Positions 44,239 to 54,071 of a stretch of DNA of 64,000 nt are shown here, piece by piece (the first letter of the stretch is position 1; each line of letters opens with the position of its first letter). Origin of the DNA: Linnemannia schmuckeri (lineage: Eukaryota; Mortierellomycota; Mortierellomycetes; Mortierellales; Mortierellaceae); the NCBI GenBank assembly GCA_029449235.1, contig JANATG010000001.1:2604001-2668000 (forward strand), written 5' to 3'. The notes below the pieces were generated by a model, which was not told where the DNA came from, searched no databases, and saw nothing but the letters and a program-made list of their open reading frames with translations. Position numbers and translations under genes: made by a program.

Positions 44239-44720
44239 GTGTAAGTGTAAGTGTAAGTGTGAGTGCGAGTGTGAGTGTGTATGTGCTTTGTTGTGCCTCT
44301 GACAGTCTGTATGTATGTTGGATATGTTGGACGACTGTGTCTCTATGTGCATGTCTGTCTTTGTGTGTATACGCGCGCTATGTTGTTGTATGTATATTGG
44401 AAGTGTGTGTCTCTATATGCACGTTGGTGTGTCTCTGCACTGTGTGTGTTGGAGGCGTGAATGTGTACCCTGCAAGCCTGGCATGGTCGACAAAATGTGG
44501 TCTGGTGCCTATGTCGACGGAACTGAAATTCCGTCGCAACGCATTTTTTTTTCCGTCGCAACGCATTTTTTTTTCCGTCGCAACGCATTTTTTTTTTCCG
44601 TCGCAACGCATTCTCGTTTCCGTTTGTGCGGGTTTGCGATTCCGTTTACGCGGGTTTTGAAAACCGTTTCAACGTAAATTGAAAATGAGAGAGCACTAAA
44701 ATGTTCCGTTGTGACCCCTG
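43972..44720 (-). repeat. Right long terminal inverted repeat of the hAT element
   Basis: Reverse-complement partner of 38369-39097, with four subterminal units (44530-44611) instead of three and a GT/GAGT microsatellite (about 44140-44280). It ends at the CAGGGG terminus at 44720. Confidence 0.85.
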
Positions 44721-44728
44721 GTTAAGTG

Positions 44729-45145
44729 TAATGATAAGTGTAATTAGGCCGTACACATTCTCCTACTCATATCACCTCATCTAGACCTTTGACTTTGACG
44801 ATGGGAGAACCGAAGGTACTATTAAATGCTATTGGCCACTTCCTGGTCGATATATTGAAAGAGACAGGAGAGCTTCAAAAGCTCTTAACTTCTATCATGG
44901 CAGAAGGGAACTGTAAGGTACAAGGGCGTAGACCCAGTGAATGAAATGAGAAAAATATGGTTGATTCAATCGCGAACACTAACGCTCGCTTTATTATTTA
45001 CACATACTTGAGCAACACATTTGGCTCCATTGCACTTAAAGACGGATGTGGCTTAGAATTAGTTACATTATACCTAATAAACAGCCACAAATCTTATTAC
45101 ACTTACGGTCATTACGCTTAAAACTGTGCACTCGAATTTAATTCG
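44729..45145. other. Intergenic DNA right of the hAT element
   Basis: About 0.4 kb between the target duplication and the last codons of family-2 copy D. No gene or regulatory motif is recognised. Confidence 0.4.
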
Positions 45146-47934
45146 TCAGAATAAAGGAAATTCAGCCACATAGTATTCCCTCATAATCACATCCACCATG
45201 GCCACACGTATGCGCCTGCGCGCAAGCTTGGTCGATGATCCTTCTTCTATCCTTGCATCCGCCTTCAGAACCTCACGTTTGTCATCCGAACTCCTGCGCA
45301 CTAGCTGTACAACAAAACTCTCGACGAATTCCGATCTTTACCCAGCGAGGACGGACTCTGTCACCCAATTGTACTGCTCGTCGTCGATGGTGAGGACTTT
45401 TAGCTGGGGAAAGTTCAGTCGGCTGAGGATCCTGATAATGGCATGGGTACCCAGATCGACTAGAAAAAGGCGCTTCAAAGGGATGACGCGGACGATGTCC
45501 CAAAGCCCTTGCGTGTCCTTGATCCAGGCTATGCGCAACGACTCGATCTGGTAGCTTCTCGAGAGGGAGACGATCTTACGGTAAAACGCCTCGATGATCC
45601 AGTCCTTCCCACCACCGAACGATACGGACTTCAGGGTCCCGAGGTAGACATAATCGAGAAGATTGCAGGTAGCCGTATCGACGCCGAAAGAAACCAAAGA
45701 AAGGCGGGGTAACAGAGCGGCCAGCAAGCGGAGCGATTCGGTGGTCATAATGAACAGATGCAGGTGTGTTAGTCGGTTGAATTGAACTTGCTCTATGGGT
45801 GTCGATAGCGAAAAAGACCTGGGAATATGGATCAGATCGAGGGTCTGATTGGTAACCTCCTGGGCTTCAAGAACTACAACTTCCAGTGTTGCAGAAGACC
45901 GAAGCAAGGCTTCCTCTAAGAGGCCAGATGGGCCGGATGGGCATGGCAAACCATGATCGACGAGGTCTCTTAGAGCTCCAGGTCCGTATGGATTTGAATT
46001 TTTCTCGATGTCCGGTGATAAATGTCGGGCGTAGAGATGGTTCCTAGGCAATATCTGCAATTTGGAGAGCGATCTGATAGCTCGATCGACCTTTGGCACA
46101 GCACTACTCCCTAACGCTATCGCACCCAGTCTCAAATCGACAAGGCTGGGACATTGGAGTATGATCTCCGCCAGACGACAGTCATCGTGATCGAGGATAG
46201 TTCCTGTGAAATGAAAGCTTTGAAGGAGCGAGGGGCTGTAGCTGATAGGCAGGCGGGATGTCCGGAGTCCAAGGAGGCCAAGAGCGGTGAAGGCGAGTTT
46301 CTTGATCTTGGGGCTAGACAATAGGTCAAGAAGGGTGTGGTACTTGCCCTTTCCTCGCAGTAGTCGAGAAAAAACTGACGTCGAGTATTCATATTCCTGA
46401 AGATCCAACTCTATATCGTGGATGTTCGATTGAGAGACTTTGTCGACCATTCTGACCAGATCGGCCGCACCAAAGGACCAGTTGAGCGTAACCCTAAGAC
46501 TAATGACCGCCGGCGCTTGCTTTGGCAGCCTATAAAAAAAGTCTTTGGCAACCGCACTTGAATTGAGAGCAATCGTGATCTTGCCAAGTTGAGGATCGAT
46601 GGAACCACCGTTGATCTCTACAGATTGAAGGAACGAGGTCATGGGATTCTCGCGATAGATATGACGGTAGTGGTTGAGGCTCACCCATTTGACGTGGCCC
46701 ATCTCTGTCGTGATCCTGTACAGGTTGCCCAATATCTTGCCTTCGTTCTTCTTGCGCAGGAACAAGTCCAGGCGTCGTAACTCTGCACCCTCCAAAGCAG
46801 CAGAGCTCTCGATCATATCGCTACTATCATCGCCATCACCTTCCTGACAATGAAGCGCCGCTCCCGCACTTTCGTTATGCCCAGCATTGTCGTCTAGTCT
46901 CCGTTTCAAAAATTCGATGGTGTCATGAACAGCCTGCATGGTACTCTCTGTCATCGTCCTGCCTCCGTCCATGATATTCTTGACGCTGTTGTCAACCAAA
47001 GCCGCAGCAGAAGCAGTTACAGTCGCCACTGCCAGACAGTGCCTGAGGATCTTGAGCATACCGAGAACGTAAAGGTCGTATAAATCGAAGAACTTTATGG
47101 GCTGGGTGAGCTCATAGCCCTCATGTTTGGCGAGGTGAATGCTGTTCTTGGCAGAAATAGAAGCCAGAGAAGCTGTAGGGACGATGCCAGACTGGGTCTC
47201 GGATGCGCTCTGAGCGGGAACTGACCAACAGTTGACACCACATTCGCAAAGGAAATGCAACCAGAACCGTCCCATCTGTAGGTTCTTTGATCCCCATGTC
47301 TTGTATGAAGTCGGCAAAACTACAAATAACCTCGGGAGTGGAGACTCGTGGGGCTCATAGTTCTGGGCCAAGATGACGTTGATTCGCTGCTGGTTCAAAA
47401 TCAATCAATCGATTGTCATCATTAGAGGAGGGTTCAAAGGGACATGTGCTGCAGAGAATGAGACAACGTCGATGATGTCGTCTGGAAAATAACCAATTCT
47501 GCCAGAGTCATATCTATTAAGATAAACAATATTTTGGGGTAAACAGGAGGAGATGAAGAATGCCGCATTAGTGTGACCTCCGTGTCATCAGTGCTTTTCT
47601 TCGAGAGATTCGGAAAAAAAATATTCATACGGCTGCTCTGATTCGTCCTCGAGGTAGTTTATAACAACACCGTTGACTTGAACAAGATAGCGTCAGGGAA
47701 CACTCGATGGACGTCCGAAACACGACAGTAGAGTTGACCAGTCGCCTTGTCCTGACGGACAGCGAGGTTTTCGACTCTGGCACCTTGTCGAAAACGTTGG
47801 TGCGGAGTGATGCCCAGTGTGGTAGTTGTACCGGGAAAAAAAGAGGGTGACGTTGGTGCTACTTTGTCATTTTTTGTATGTTCTTGAATGTGTGTGAGTA
47901 GTTGGGAAATATTCCTTTGCGATGAAGAAGACAT
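45146..47934 (-). pseudogene. Family-2 gene, copy D, lacking the coiled coil and with stops
   Basis: Exon 1 (from 47934) holds ITPHQRFRQGARVENLAVRQ. The family ATG is ATC here, so an upstream ATG would be needed. One lost A near 47677 breaks the frame. The intron ends at 47514 and exon 2 starts YDSGRIGYFPDDIIDVV. It then jumps to MTID-stop-LILNQQRINVIL: the linker and coiled coil (about 170 residues) are missing and TGA 47407-47405 replaces the CGA found in copy A. A long open part follows (689 codons: ESPLPRLFVVLPTS, LHFLCECGVNC, HLAKHEGYELTQPIKFF, GNLYRITTEMGHVKWVS, leucine-rich tail) to TAA 45338-45340. The frame continues beyond it, with homology (SEFVESFVVQL), to 45146. It faces away from the F-box gene at 49434. 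Confidence 0.75.
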
Positions 47935-48735
47935 TGAGGTGAGTGATACGGATTTAATGAAGCGAGAAAAAGTTAGATACAGAGATGATGTGAAGATGAA
48001 TAGAAAGAGGAGAAAAGAAAAAAAAAGGGGGGGCAAAGGGTGAGAACAAAGACGCTAATGAAAGGCAAAAAGAGGAAATGAAAGCGAAGTGGGCGAGCAA
48101 GTGTGAGTGTAGGTGCGAGATCACAATCAAATTTCGGCTCATTGACTATCGATTACCGGGATAAGGGCAAACGCAGACCAAAACAACAAAAGAAATAGGT
48201 CTCGCTTATTATGCATGTAAAGATGAGTCTAGGCGCAGGTCGGCCCACACTCGCCATTTTTTCAATCTAGGGTCCTTGTTTGTAATGTCTACATATAGAA
48301 GGACTGCGCCCGTCGCTTGTGGTTAGCTGGGTCACAAAGTCTGGTGGTGATGGCCTGATACAGCGGTCAGGTACCATCAGTTGCTGAAACTGGCACGCTT
48401 GCTTTTGATCACTAATGAGTGAACCCTGAAAGGATAGAGTCCTTAGGATGCGGTCAATATCGAGAGGGCGGCTTCGAGTGTGTAATGGAGCGTGAACGTG
48501 CATTGCAAGTAGCCTTCTTTCTACTTTGCAGCAGTGAATGAAAGACGGCGAGTCTTCTCCAAATACAAACAAGCCAGTCAGCCGCCAGGAGGGAGCGTTA
48601 AAATGTTGCCCAGAGTTAGAAAACAAAAGGAGCCGAAAAGGGCGAGCAATGTTACGAATGATGCTGACAAGAGAATCACGCATCACGGGATTGTGACGGT
48701 TATTTTGATCCCTGCATGGTCATCACCACATCCTT
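47935..48735. other. Divergent intergenic region, left part
   Basis: About 0.8 kb upstream of family-2 copy D. The first 170 bp are purine-rich on + (the CT-rich leader of copy D). Frames across 48267-48735 show no conserved motif. The insertion site of the LINE fragment marks its right edge. Confidence 0.4.
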
Positions 48736-48748
48736 CAGCGTCAGAGCG

Positions 48749-49169
48749 CTGGAATCAAGACCCAAAGTGCGAAATGCGGGGATGTAGAGAGCAGAGAGCA
48801 GACAAGAATCACTACGTCTTTCAGTGCTCTGCCAAATATCTGGCATGGCAGTCCACGTTGAAGGAATATACCGACAAGCCCCTCTGGTCGGACGAGGATT
48901 TACACTCGCTCCTCTCTTTCACGCCTCCTGAGTTCTCCATCAAACCCGAGTACAACATCTCCGCTCCTCAGCTCTTAGCATGTTGCCTGATTGGGGTCCA
49001 CACAGCCAACATCACCCTCTTTTTGCATGATCAGACCCAGTCTTGGGACGATATCTCCAAAAACATCACAAAAGAAATACACAAAACTATTGCACAAAAT
49101 AATCATATTAAGTCTACGGACACAAGCCACTAATAAAAAGACTTAAAAAAAAAAAAAAAAAAAAAAAAA
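48749..49169 (+). mobile_element. 5'-truncated non-LTR retrotransposon (LINE) tail with poly(A)
   Basis: The 421-bp insert is flanked by the 13-bp target duplication TCAGCGTCAGAGC (48736-48748 and 49170-49182) and ends in about 25 A. Its single frame codes for the C-terminal end of a LINE ORF2, with a cysteine/histidine knuckle (C-x4-C..H-x4-C in KCEMRGC..NHYVFQC) followed by a Trp-containing AKYLAWQSTL, as in the ends of Tad/L1-type reverse transcriptase proteins, and stops at 49131-49133. The reverse transcriptase itself is missing, as expected from 5' truncation during target-primed insertion. Confidence 0.85.
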
Positions 49170-49433
49170 TCAGCGTCAGAGCAAACAATAACCACGCCTT
49201 TCTTTCGCTTCTTGCTTACCCTTTCACTCCTCATTATCAGCTCTTTTTCATTCACACCTCACGTTATTCATGTCTCGCACCCTGACCAACACCCTCACCT
49301 ACATTCGCATTCAGCTTCAGTTTCAATTACTGCTCCAGTATTCACAACTCTTTTGCCACATCACTCTCATTCACTTTTCAGTCCTCCCCTGCCTCTTGTA
49401 CTCACCGTCTTGACACTTTGAACACAACAAAAG

Positions 49434-51419
49434 ATGCTGGCAAGACTTAGTCCTTTCGTCAACTACGCCCAGTCACCGCTCCCCTCAACGCCCACTTTGT
49501 CAGGTCGACCCTCCTCTCCTCTAGACGTCCCCGAACTCCTCCAACTCATCTTTTCCTTCCTCAACCAACGCACACTCAGGAATGCCATCTGCGTCTGTCG
49601 ACAATGGTTCTTCCTCAACCGACACCGCCTCCAACGAGAAGTCATTTGGGACTCCCGTTGGAAGCACTCTTCGCCACGTCAAACACTAGGACGACTTGGA
49701 GGCGCTGAACGCCTTGTTCTCAGCAACAACCAGAGGGAAATCAGTTGGAGCAGCCCAGATTTGGACGGCCTACTTAGATCCATCCACCCTTCAGGAATCG
49801 ACCCTGCAGCACGCATCAATATAGCAGTAGAATCCCTAATCCGAACCCTGACAAGATCGCACCCTATCAAAGAACTCTACAGTCCCCTTCGCGAACTGGA
49901 ATTGTCAAGCGACTTTACAGAGGATTGGATCAACAAACTGAGTCTACCGTCAACATTGACTAGCTTGAAGATCGACAAGTACTGGAAATTCGAAATAGAT
50001 GTCGCACGCATTCTCATCATTTGCCCGCTCTTGGAGTCTCTGGAATTGTGCAGTTCTTATTTCAATGTCATTGTCCGAGGCCCATATACCGACCAAGGCA
50101 AAGACAGTCTCCCAACTCGCCTTCCGCTCCGGTGCCTCGTTCTGGCAAACCTTCGTGCTCCACAGGCATGGCTCGAGGATTTGCTCACAGTTACGCCCGA
50201 CCTCGAAACCCTCAAGCTCATCAGGCACGACAAGTACTACGCCGAGCGTACCACGGAGCGCTGGGACTGGAGTCGATTCCGCGCCCATCTGCAATCGCTC
50301 TCGCTACCTCGCAAGCAGCTATATTACTCGGAGCATTGGCATCACCGTCACGACCTCCTACCACTCGAGACAGACCTGACCATCTGCCCCCATACAGAAG
50401 CGCGTACTTTTCTCTACTATGAACTGACGCCAAAGGTGCTCACTTTCCTGAAGAACCAGCCCGTCTTCCTGACGTCACTCGAAATACTCCAACCCAGGTA
50501 CGTGCATTGTGTTCGCGACGGCTGGACACAGTACGAGAAGCTGCCATTCACTGCGCGACCGCTGCACGCGCTCCTGTGTGAGTGCCCCAACCTTCGACAC
50601 CTCAGGGCCTTGAAGATGCACTACATGACCGACTTCATGGATATACATCGTCGCCTTCCCTTGTATCCCGCAACAGATAACCATGAACCGGAACAACAGC
50701 AGGAACATGATGTACCACCTCCAAATGTTCCTGGCATCTGGATATGTCGCGACTTAAAGACATTGCATCTAGAGCTGCACCTTCACGATCAGGCAACTGA
50801 GAAGGGCTCCCATCACACCAGGACCCTTTATGGTTACATCGCCGCCGTCTGCCCACGCCTCACCAACCTTCGCATCCGATTCCCGCATTTCTGTATGACT
50901 GAGGACAGAAGAAAGGAAACAAAGTACCGACCTTATGTCCTGGAGGGTGGCCTGTGTCTTCTTGCAAAGCTCAGGAACTTGGAGCGACTTTGGATCGCGC
51001 ACGGAATATTCGAGTGTAAGAGCGCCTCGGAGTTGAATTGGTTGGCCCCATCTGGGCGGACGAAGGAGCATCGAGAGAACAGAAGAGATGTTATTGATGG
51101 CTGGGTGGCGAGACTGAGAGAGGAAGCTATGAAGGATGCCGATCGCCAGGAAAACAGCGTAGGAATTGCGGACGAAATTCTTGGACCACGAGCTGAGGAC
51201 GAAAAGTTGATGGCTGGATTGGAGAACCTAGGTCTCCTTCAAGATGTGGTCGACATGGTCGCAGAAATTGACACAGACGAGTATTGTATTCTTCCAGAGT
51301 TGTTCAAAGTCGCCTGTGGTCAACATCAAGAGCAGAACCCGGAAAAAGAAATGCGATCGCTTTTTTATATTCCTCCAGTCAGGCTGGCATCGCGGCTGTT
51401 GAGCTGGGCTTCATCCTGA
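49434..51419 (+). CDS. F-box/leucine-rich protein, family 1, copy 5
   Basis: A single exon codes for 661 residues from ATG 49434, which follows a CT-rich leader. The F-box (LDVPELLQLIFSFLNQRTLR..CRQWFFLNRHRLQREVIW) spans about residues 28-73, then 'LGRLGGAERLVLSNNQ'. The middle holds leucine-rich units (LPSTLTSLKIDKYWKFEID, LIICPLLESLELC, LPLRCLVLANLRAPQAW, LETLKLI). The C-terminal half has 'IWICRDLKTLHLELHLHDQ', 'HTRTLYGYIAAVCPRL', 'LEGGLCLLAKLRNLERLWI', 'ELNWLAPSGRTKEHR' and the tail 'LGLLQDVVDMVAEIDTDEYC'. It is very similar to copy 6 (54072) and to the relic at 32155-33925. Likely an SCF receptor. Its upstream region carries the LINE insertion only about 250 bp before the ATG. Confidence 0.8.
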   Translation: MLARLSPFVNYAQSPLPSTPTLSGRPSSPLDVPELLQLIFSFLNQRTLRNAICVCRQWFFLNRHRLQREVIWDSRWKHSSPRQTLGRLGGAERLVLSNNQREISWSSPDLDGLLRSIHPSGIDPAARINIAVESLIRTLTRSHPIKELYSPLRELELSSDFTEDWINKLSLPSTLTSLKIDKYWKFEIDVARILIICPLLESLELCSSYFNVIVRGPYTDQGKDSLPTRLPLRCLVLANLRAPQAWLEDLLTVTPDLETLKLIRHDKYYAERTTERWDWSRFRAHLQSLSLPRKQLYYSEHWHHRHDLLPLETDLTICPHTEARTFLYYELTPKVLTFLKNQPVFLTSLEILQPRYVHCVRDGWTQYEKLPFTARPLHALLCECPNLRHLRALKMHYMTDFMDIHRRLPLYPATDNHEPEQQQEHDVPPPNVPGIWICRDLKTLHLELHLHDQATEKGSHHTRTLYGYIAAVCPRLTNLRIRFPHFCMTEDRRKETKYRPYVLEGGLCLLAKLRNLERLWIAHGIFECKSASELNWLAPSGRTKEHRENRRDVIDGWVARLREEAMKDADRQENSVGIADEILGPRAEDEKLMAGLENLGLLQDVVDMVAEIDTDEYCILPELFKVACGQHQEQNPEKEMRSLFYIPPVRLASRLLSWASS

Positions 51420-54071
51420 TCTCGTTAAATAAAATTGACATTGTTTGTACTTGTTCCTGATTCGTTTGAGAAAAAACCATGCACGAAGTGACTTTGGATA
51501 CTTGGGGTAAGTAAAGATCGGAAGATGTACATATATCTCCAAACAGCCTCCTAGAAGTATTACAATGAAACAGAGTTCGAGGGTAAGGGATGATGCAGGA
51601 AGTGTGGTCAACCCCTACCTGCTCACGTTTCTTTTACGAAGAGCGGTGGTTGTACCCAGAGGATAGGGGATTTTAACAAGGCTGGCCGTCAAATAACAAA
51701 AAGCATGGGTTGGAGAACGTTCGTTGAATCAGATCATTTCAATTTGAGAAAGATAGTGGACTGCACCTCCCTAGAATGGACAAGAGGCATCATAAAAAAT
51801 TGAGAAGGAAGGAGATAGAATAAAGCATAAGAGCATGAAAGTATGATGACAGAGAGGTAGAAGAGGCAGACAAGCAGATACCAGTGAGCCCTCTCCTGTA
51901 AGGGATACACTTTTTTTGGAAGGCAATGCATGGTTTAAAAGGGATGTGTCACACAATGCCAATTAACATTCGATTTTACCAACGGACAAAAAAAATACAG
52001 CAGATAGACATGCACATGTTCACTATTTTTGACGAATACAGCAATGAACGCGGACACGAACACAAAATGGGAAGAGGGCAGGGCTGTCCAGTCGAGCGTA
52101 TCATTCAGACAGATCCATACAGTTTGTTTTGTTAATCTCGACATCATATCCTCCATCAACAATATCCAATTAATCCATGTTCACTTGCCCCTTTTTTGAT
52201 AGCCCAGTTACTATTCATAAAGGTGCAAAAAATTCACCGTCAGGACTCCAAGGAAATGGTATGTGTAAGTGCCCATGGACTACGTACTTTCGAGGAATGA
52301 CTGGAGTGTGTTTCAGACAAAGAAGAAAAGAAAGGAGCTATGCGAGGGAAGAAGAGCGAAGGGACGTGTAAATACCAAGAAAAAGGTGCATCCGCGCGTG
52401 TTGGAATCTTGTCAGCGGTTGGGAAAGAAAAGAATGAAGGAAATCCAAACAGAAAAGAGTACGTGTGAGCGTGTTATTATGATGATAGATCGACGAAAAC
52501 GAAGAAGAACAGTGACGCGACAAAGAGCACAAAGAGGGCAAAGAAGCGGGTAAAGTGCAAGCGCGAAGAAGAAAAAAGAATTTGATGGGATAGTGAAGGG
52601 CAAAAAAAGACACGAGAAAAAAAAAGAAACATGATGTTGTTTATGTATTGTGACGTTCGACAAAAGAGAAAGGAAGAGAGAAATAGAGAATTGAGGGAAA
52701 TAAAGAGGAACGTGCAAAACAAGTGTTGGATGCCTGTGCTTGTTATGTGCTTGTGTATTGAGGGTTCTTTGTTGGAAAAATGAGATTGATGGAGAAAAAG
52801 AGAGATAGAAAAAAAATATACAAAGCGCGTAAGTGTGACGAGTGGGCCCGTTCCTCCCGCCTAACTGGAGCTCGGCTGTCATCCGTCTAATGACCTCTTT
52901 AAACTCAGACAGGGCGGAAATTAGTTTTGGTATTCATCCCTGAGCTCCTTTTTGGCTGCCCCTGGAACTCAGCTTAAAATACACCGGCAAATAAACTTAT
53001 CGCCGCTCTCAACATCCAGAACGCTGAGACTGTATTCCAGCTCATAGATGTCGGCCTTGATGTGCTCGGGCCGCATTCCATTGCGATTAAATTCCTCATA
53101 CTTGGACAAGGCTTCCTCCTCAAAGGTCACGACAGGCTTCTCAGAGGTTACAATAAGCTTCATCACGTGCTACGAGACTAAGCCTCTCATTTCTCCCACT
53201 TCCTACTCTTGCCTTCCGCTGCCCGGATGATCATCTTCAGGCTGTCCTCCATAAAATCTACGCTGATCTTCCTTCCACAGACCACCCCCGGGACTTGGCG
53301 TATTCCTCCTATTCGTCCAAGAAGTTCTCGACATCATGCTGGCCGGCAGTCAGCTTAGCGGACTTCTACCTTGCCAAGTCACATCGCTCCCCACGTTGCG
53401 CGCCATTTGTGGGGGTTTTCAACCCCGAGTTCGAGTGTGTGGAGGGCGCGCGCTCAGGAAAAGGAAGTGAGCTGCTGTCGCCTGCACCCTCAATAACGAA
53501 GGCTTACATCTTCTCGTCTACGCCCTGTCTAGTTTCCGCATTTGACAAGTTGAGGAGGGCGCTAATGTTTTTGCTGTTTTATATGGTTTTGTTGGTTTTT
53601 TGTACGTGAGCGTTGATATTGGTGTGCTTGATTGTAGGGGATCGTCGCAGCCAGTCGAAGTGAGACAAAAATGACTGATTTTCCACCCCTCGATCAAGAA
53701 TTTTCTGTAAAGGTACTATTAAGGGGTGGCATCAGCACGTCAGGGGTTCGAAGATCTTCGGGGCTGGCTTGATTTTCAGGGGCGTGTCAAAATTTCTCGT
53801 GTCTCTTGCATAACTAACTGGCGAAAAGAGAGAAAAAAAAAAAAAGTCAAAGTGCATAAGTCATGCTTTCATTTTTTGCTAGTTCGGAGATTTCTGTACT
53901 TTAGTTAACATTCCGATCTCTTTGCATCTGGACACTCACTTTATTCATCGTCTCCCTCCTTTCATTCATCATTCGCTTCTTTTTTGCAATCGTCCTGCTT
54001 CCTTCATCTAATCACTACCCATACCTTCTTATTTTCTCATTCACGTTCGCCTCCTCTCATATTCCAACACG
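51420..54071. other. Intergenic region between two tandem F-box genes
   Basis: The first about 200 bp are related to the 3' flank of copy 6 (GGATACTTGG and GATGATG..GGAAGTGTG motifs also near 56130-56215). From about 52320 to 52830 the + strand is very purine-rich, like the CT-rich leaders of minus-strand genes here, but no matching coding region follows on the minus strand. A 64-residue minus frame from ATG 53163 to 52969 (KPVVTFEEEALSKYEEFNR, KADIYELEYSLSVLD) looks protein-like, and more such stretches lie above it out of frame. It may be the remains of an unknown gene. Nothing else is supported. Confidence 0.35.

Larger units (their letters stand above)
38369..44720 (-). mobile_element. 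hAT-superfamily transposon, 6,352 bp, with 8-bp target duplication
   Basis: Both ends begin CAGGGGT(T/C)ACAACGGAAC, a typical hAT terminus. The 8-bp sequence GTTAAGTG lies directly outside both ends (38361-38368 and 44721-44728), the target duplication length of hAT elements. The termini belong to inverted repeats of about 0.73-0.75 kb. Inside are a transposase with a hAT C-terminal dimerisation motif on the minus strand and a small second gene on the plus strand, reading toward each other. The perfect duplication and nearly identical arms show a recent insertion. Confidence 0.9.

Noticed and set aside
52412..52882. 156-residue Phe/Ser/Leu-rich minus frame
   Set aside because: It is the translation of a purine-rich leader-like tract; there is no conserved motif and similar tracts precede other genes.
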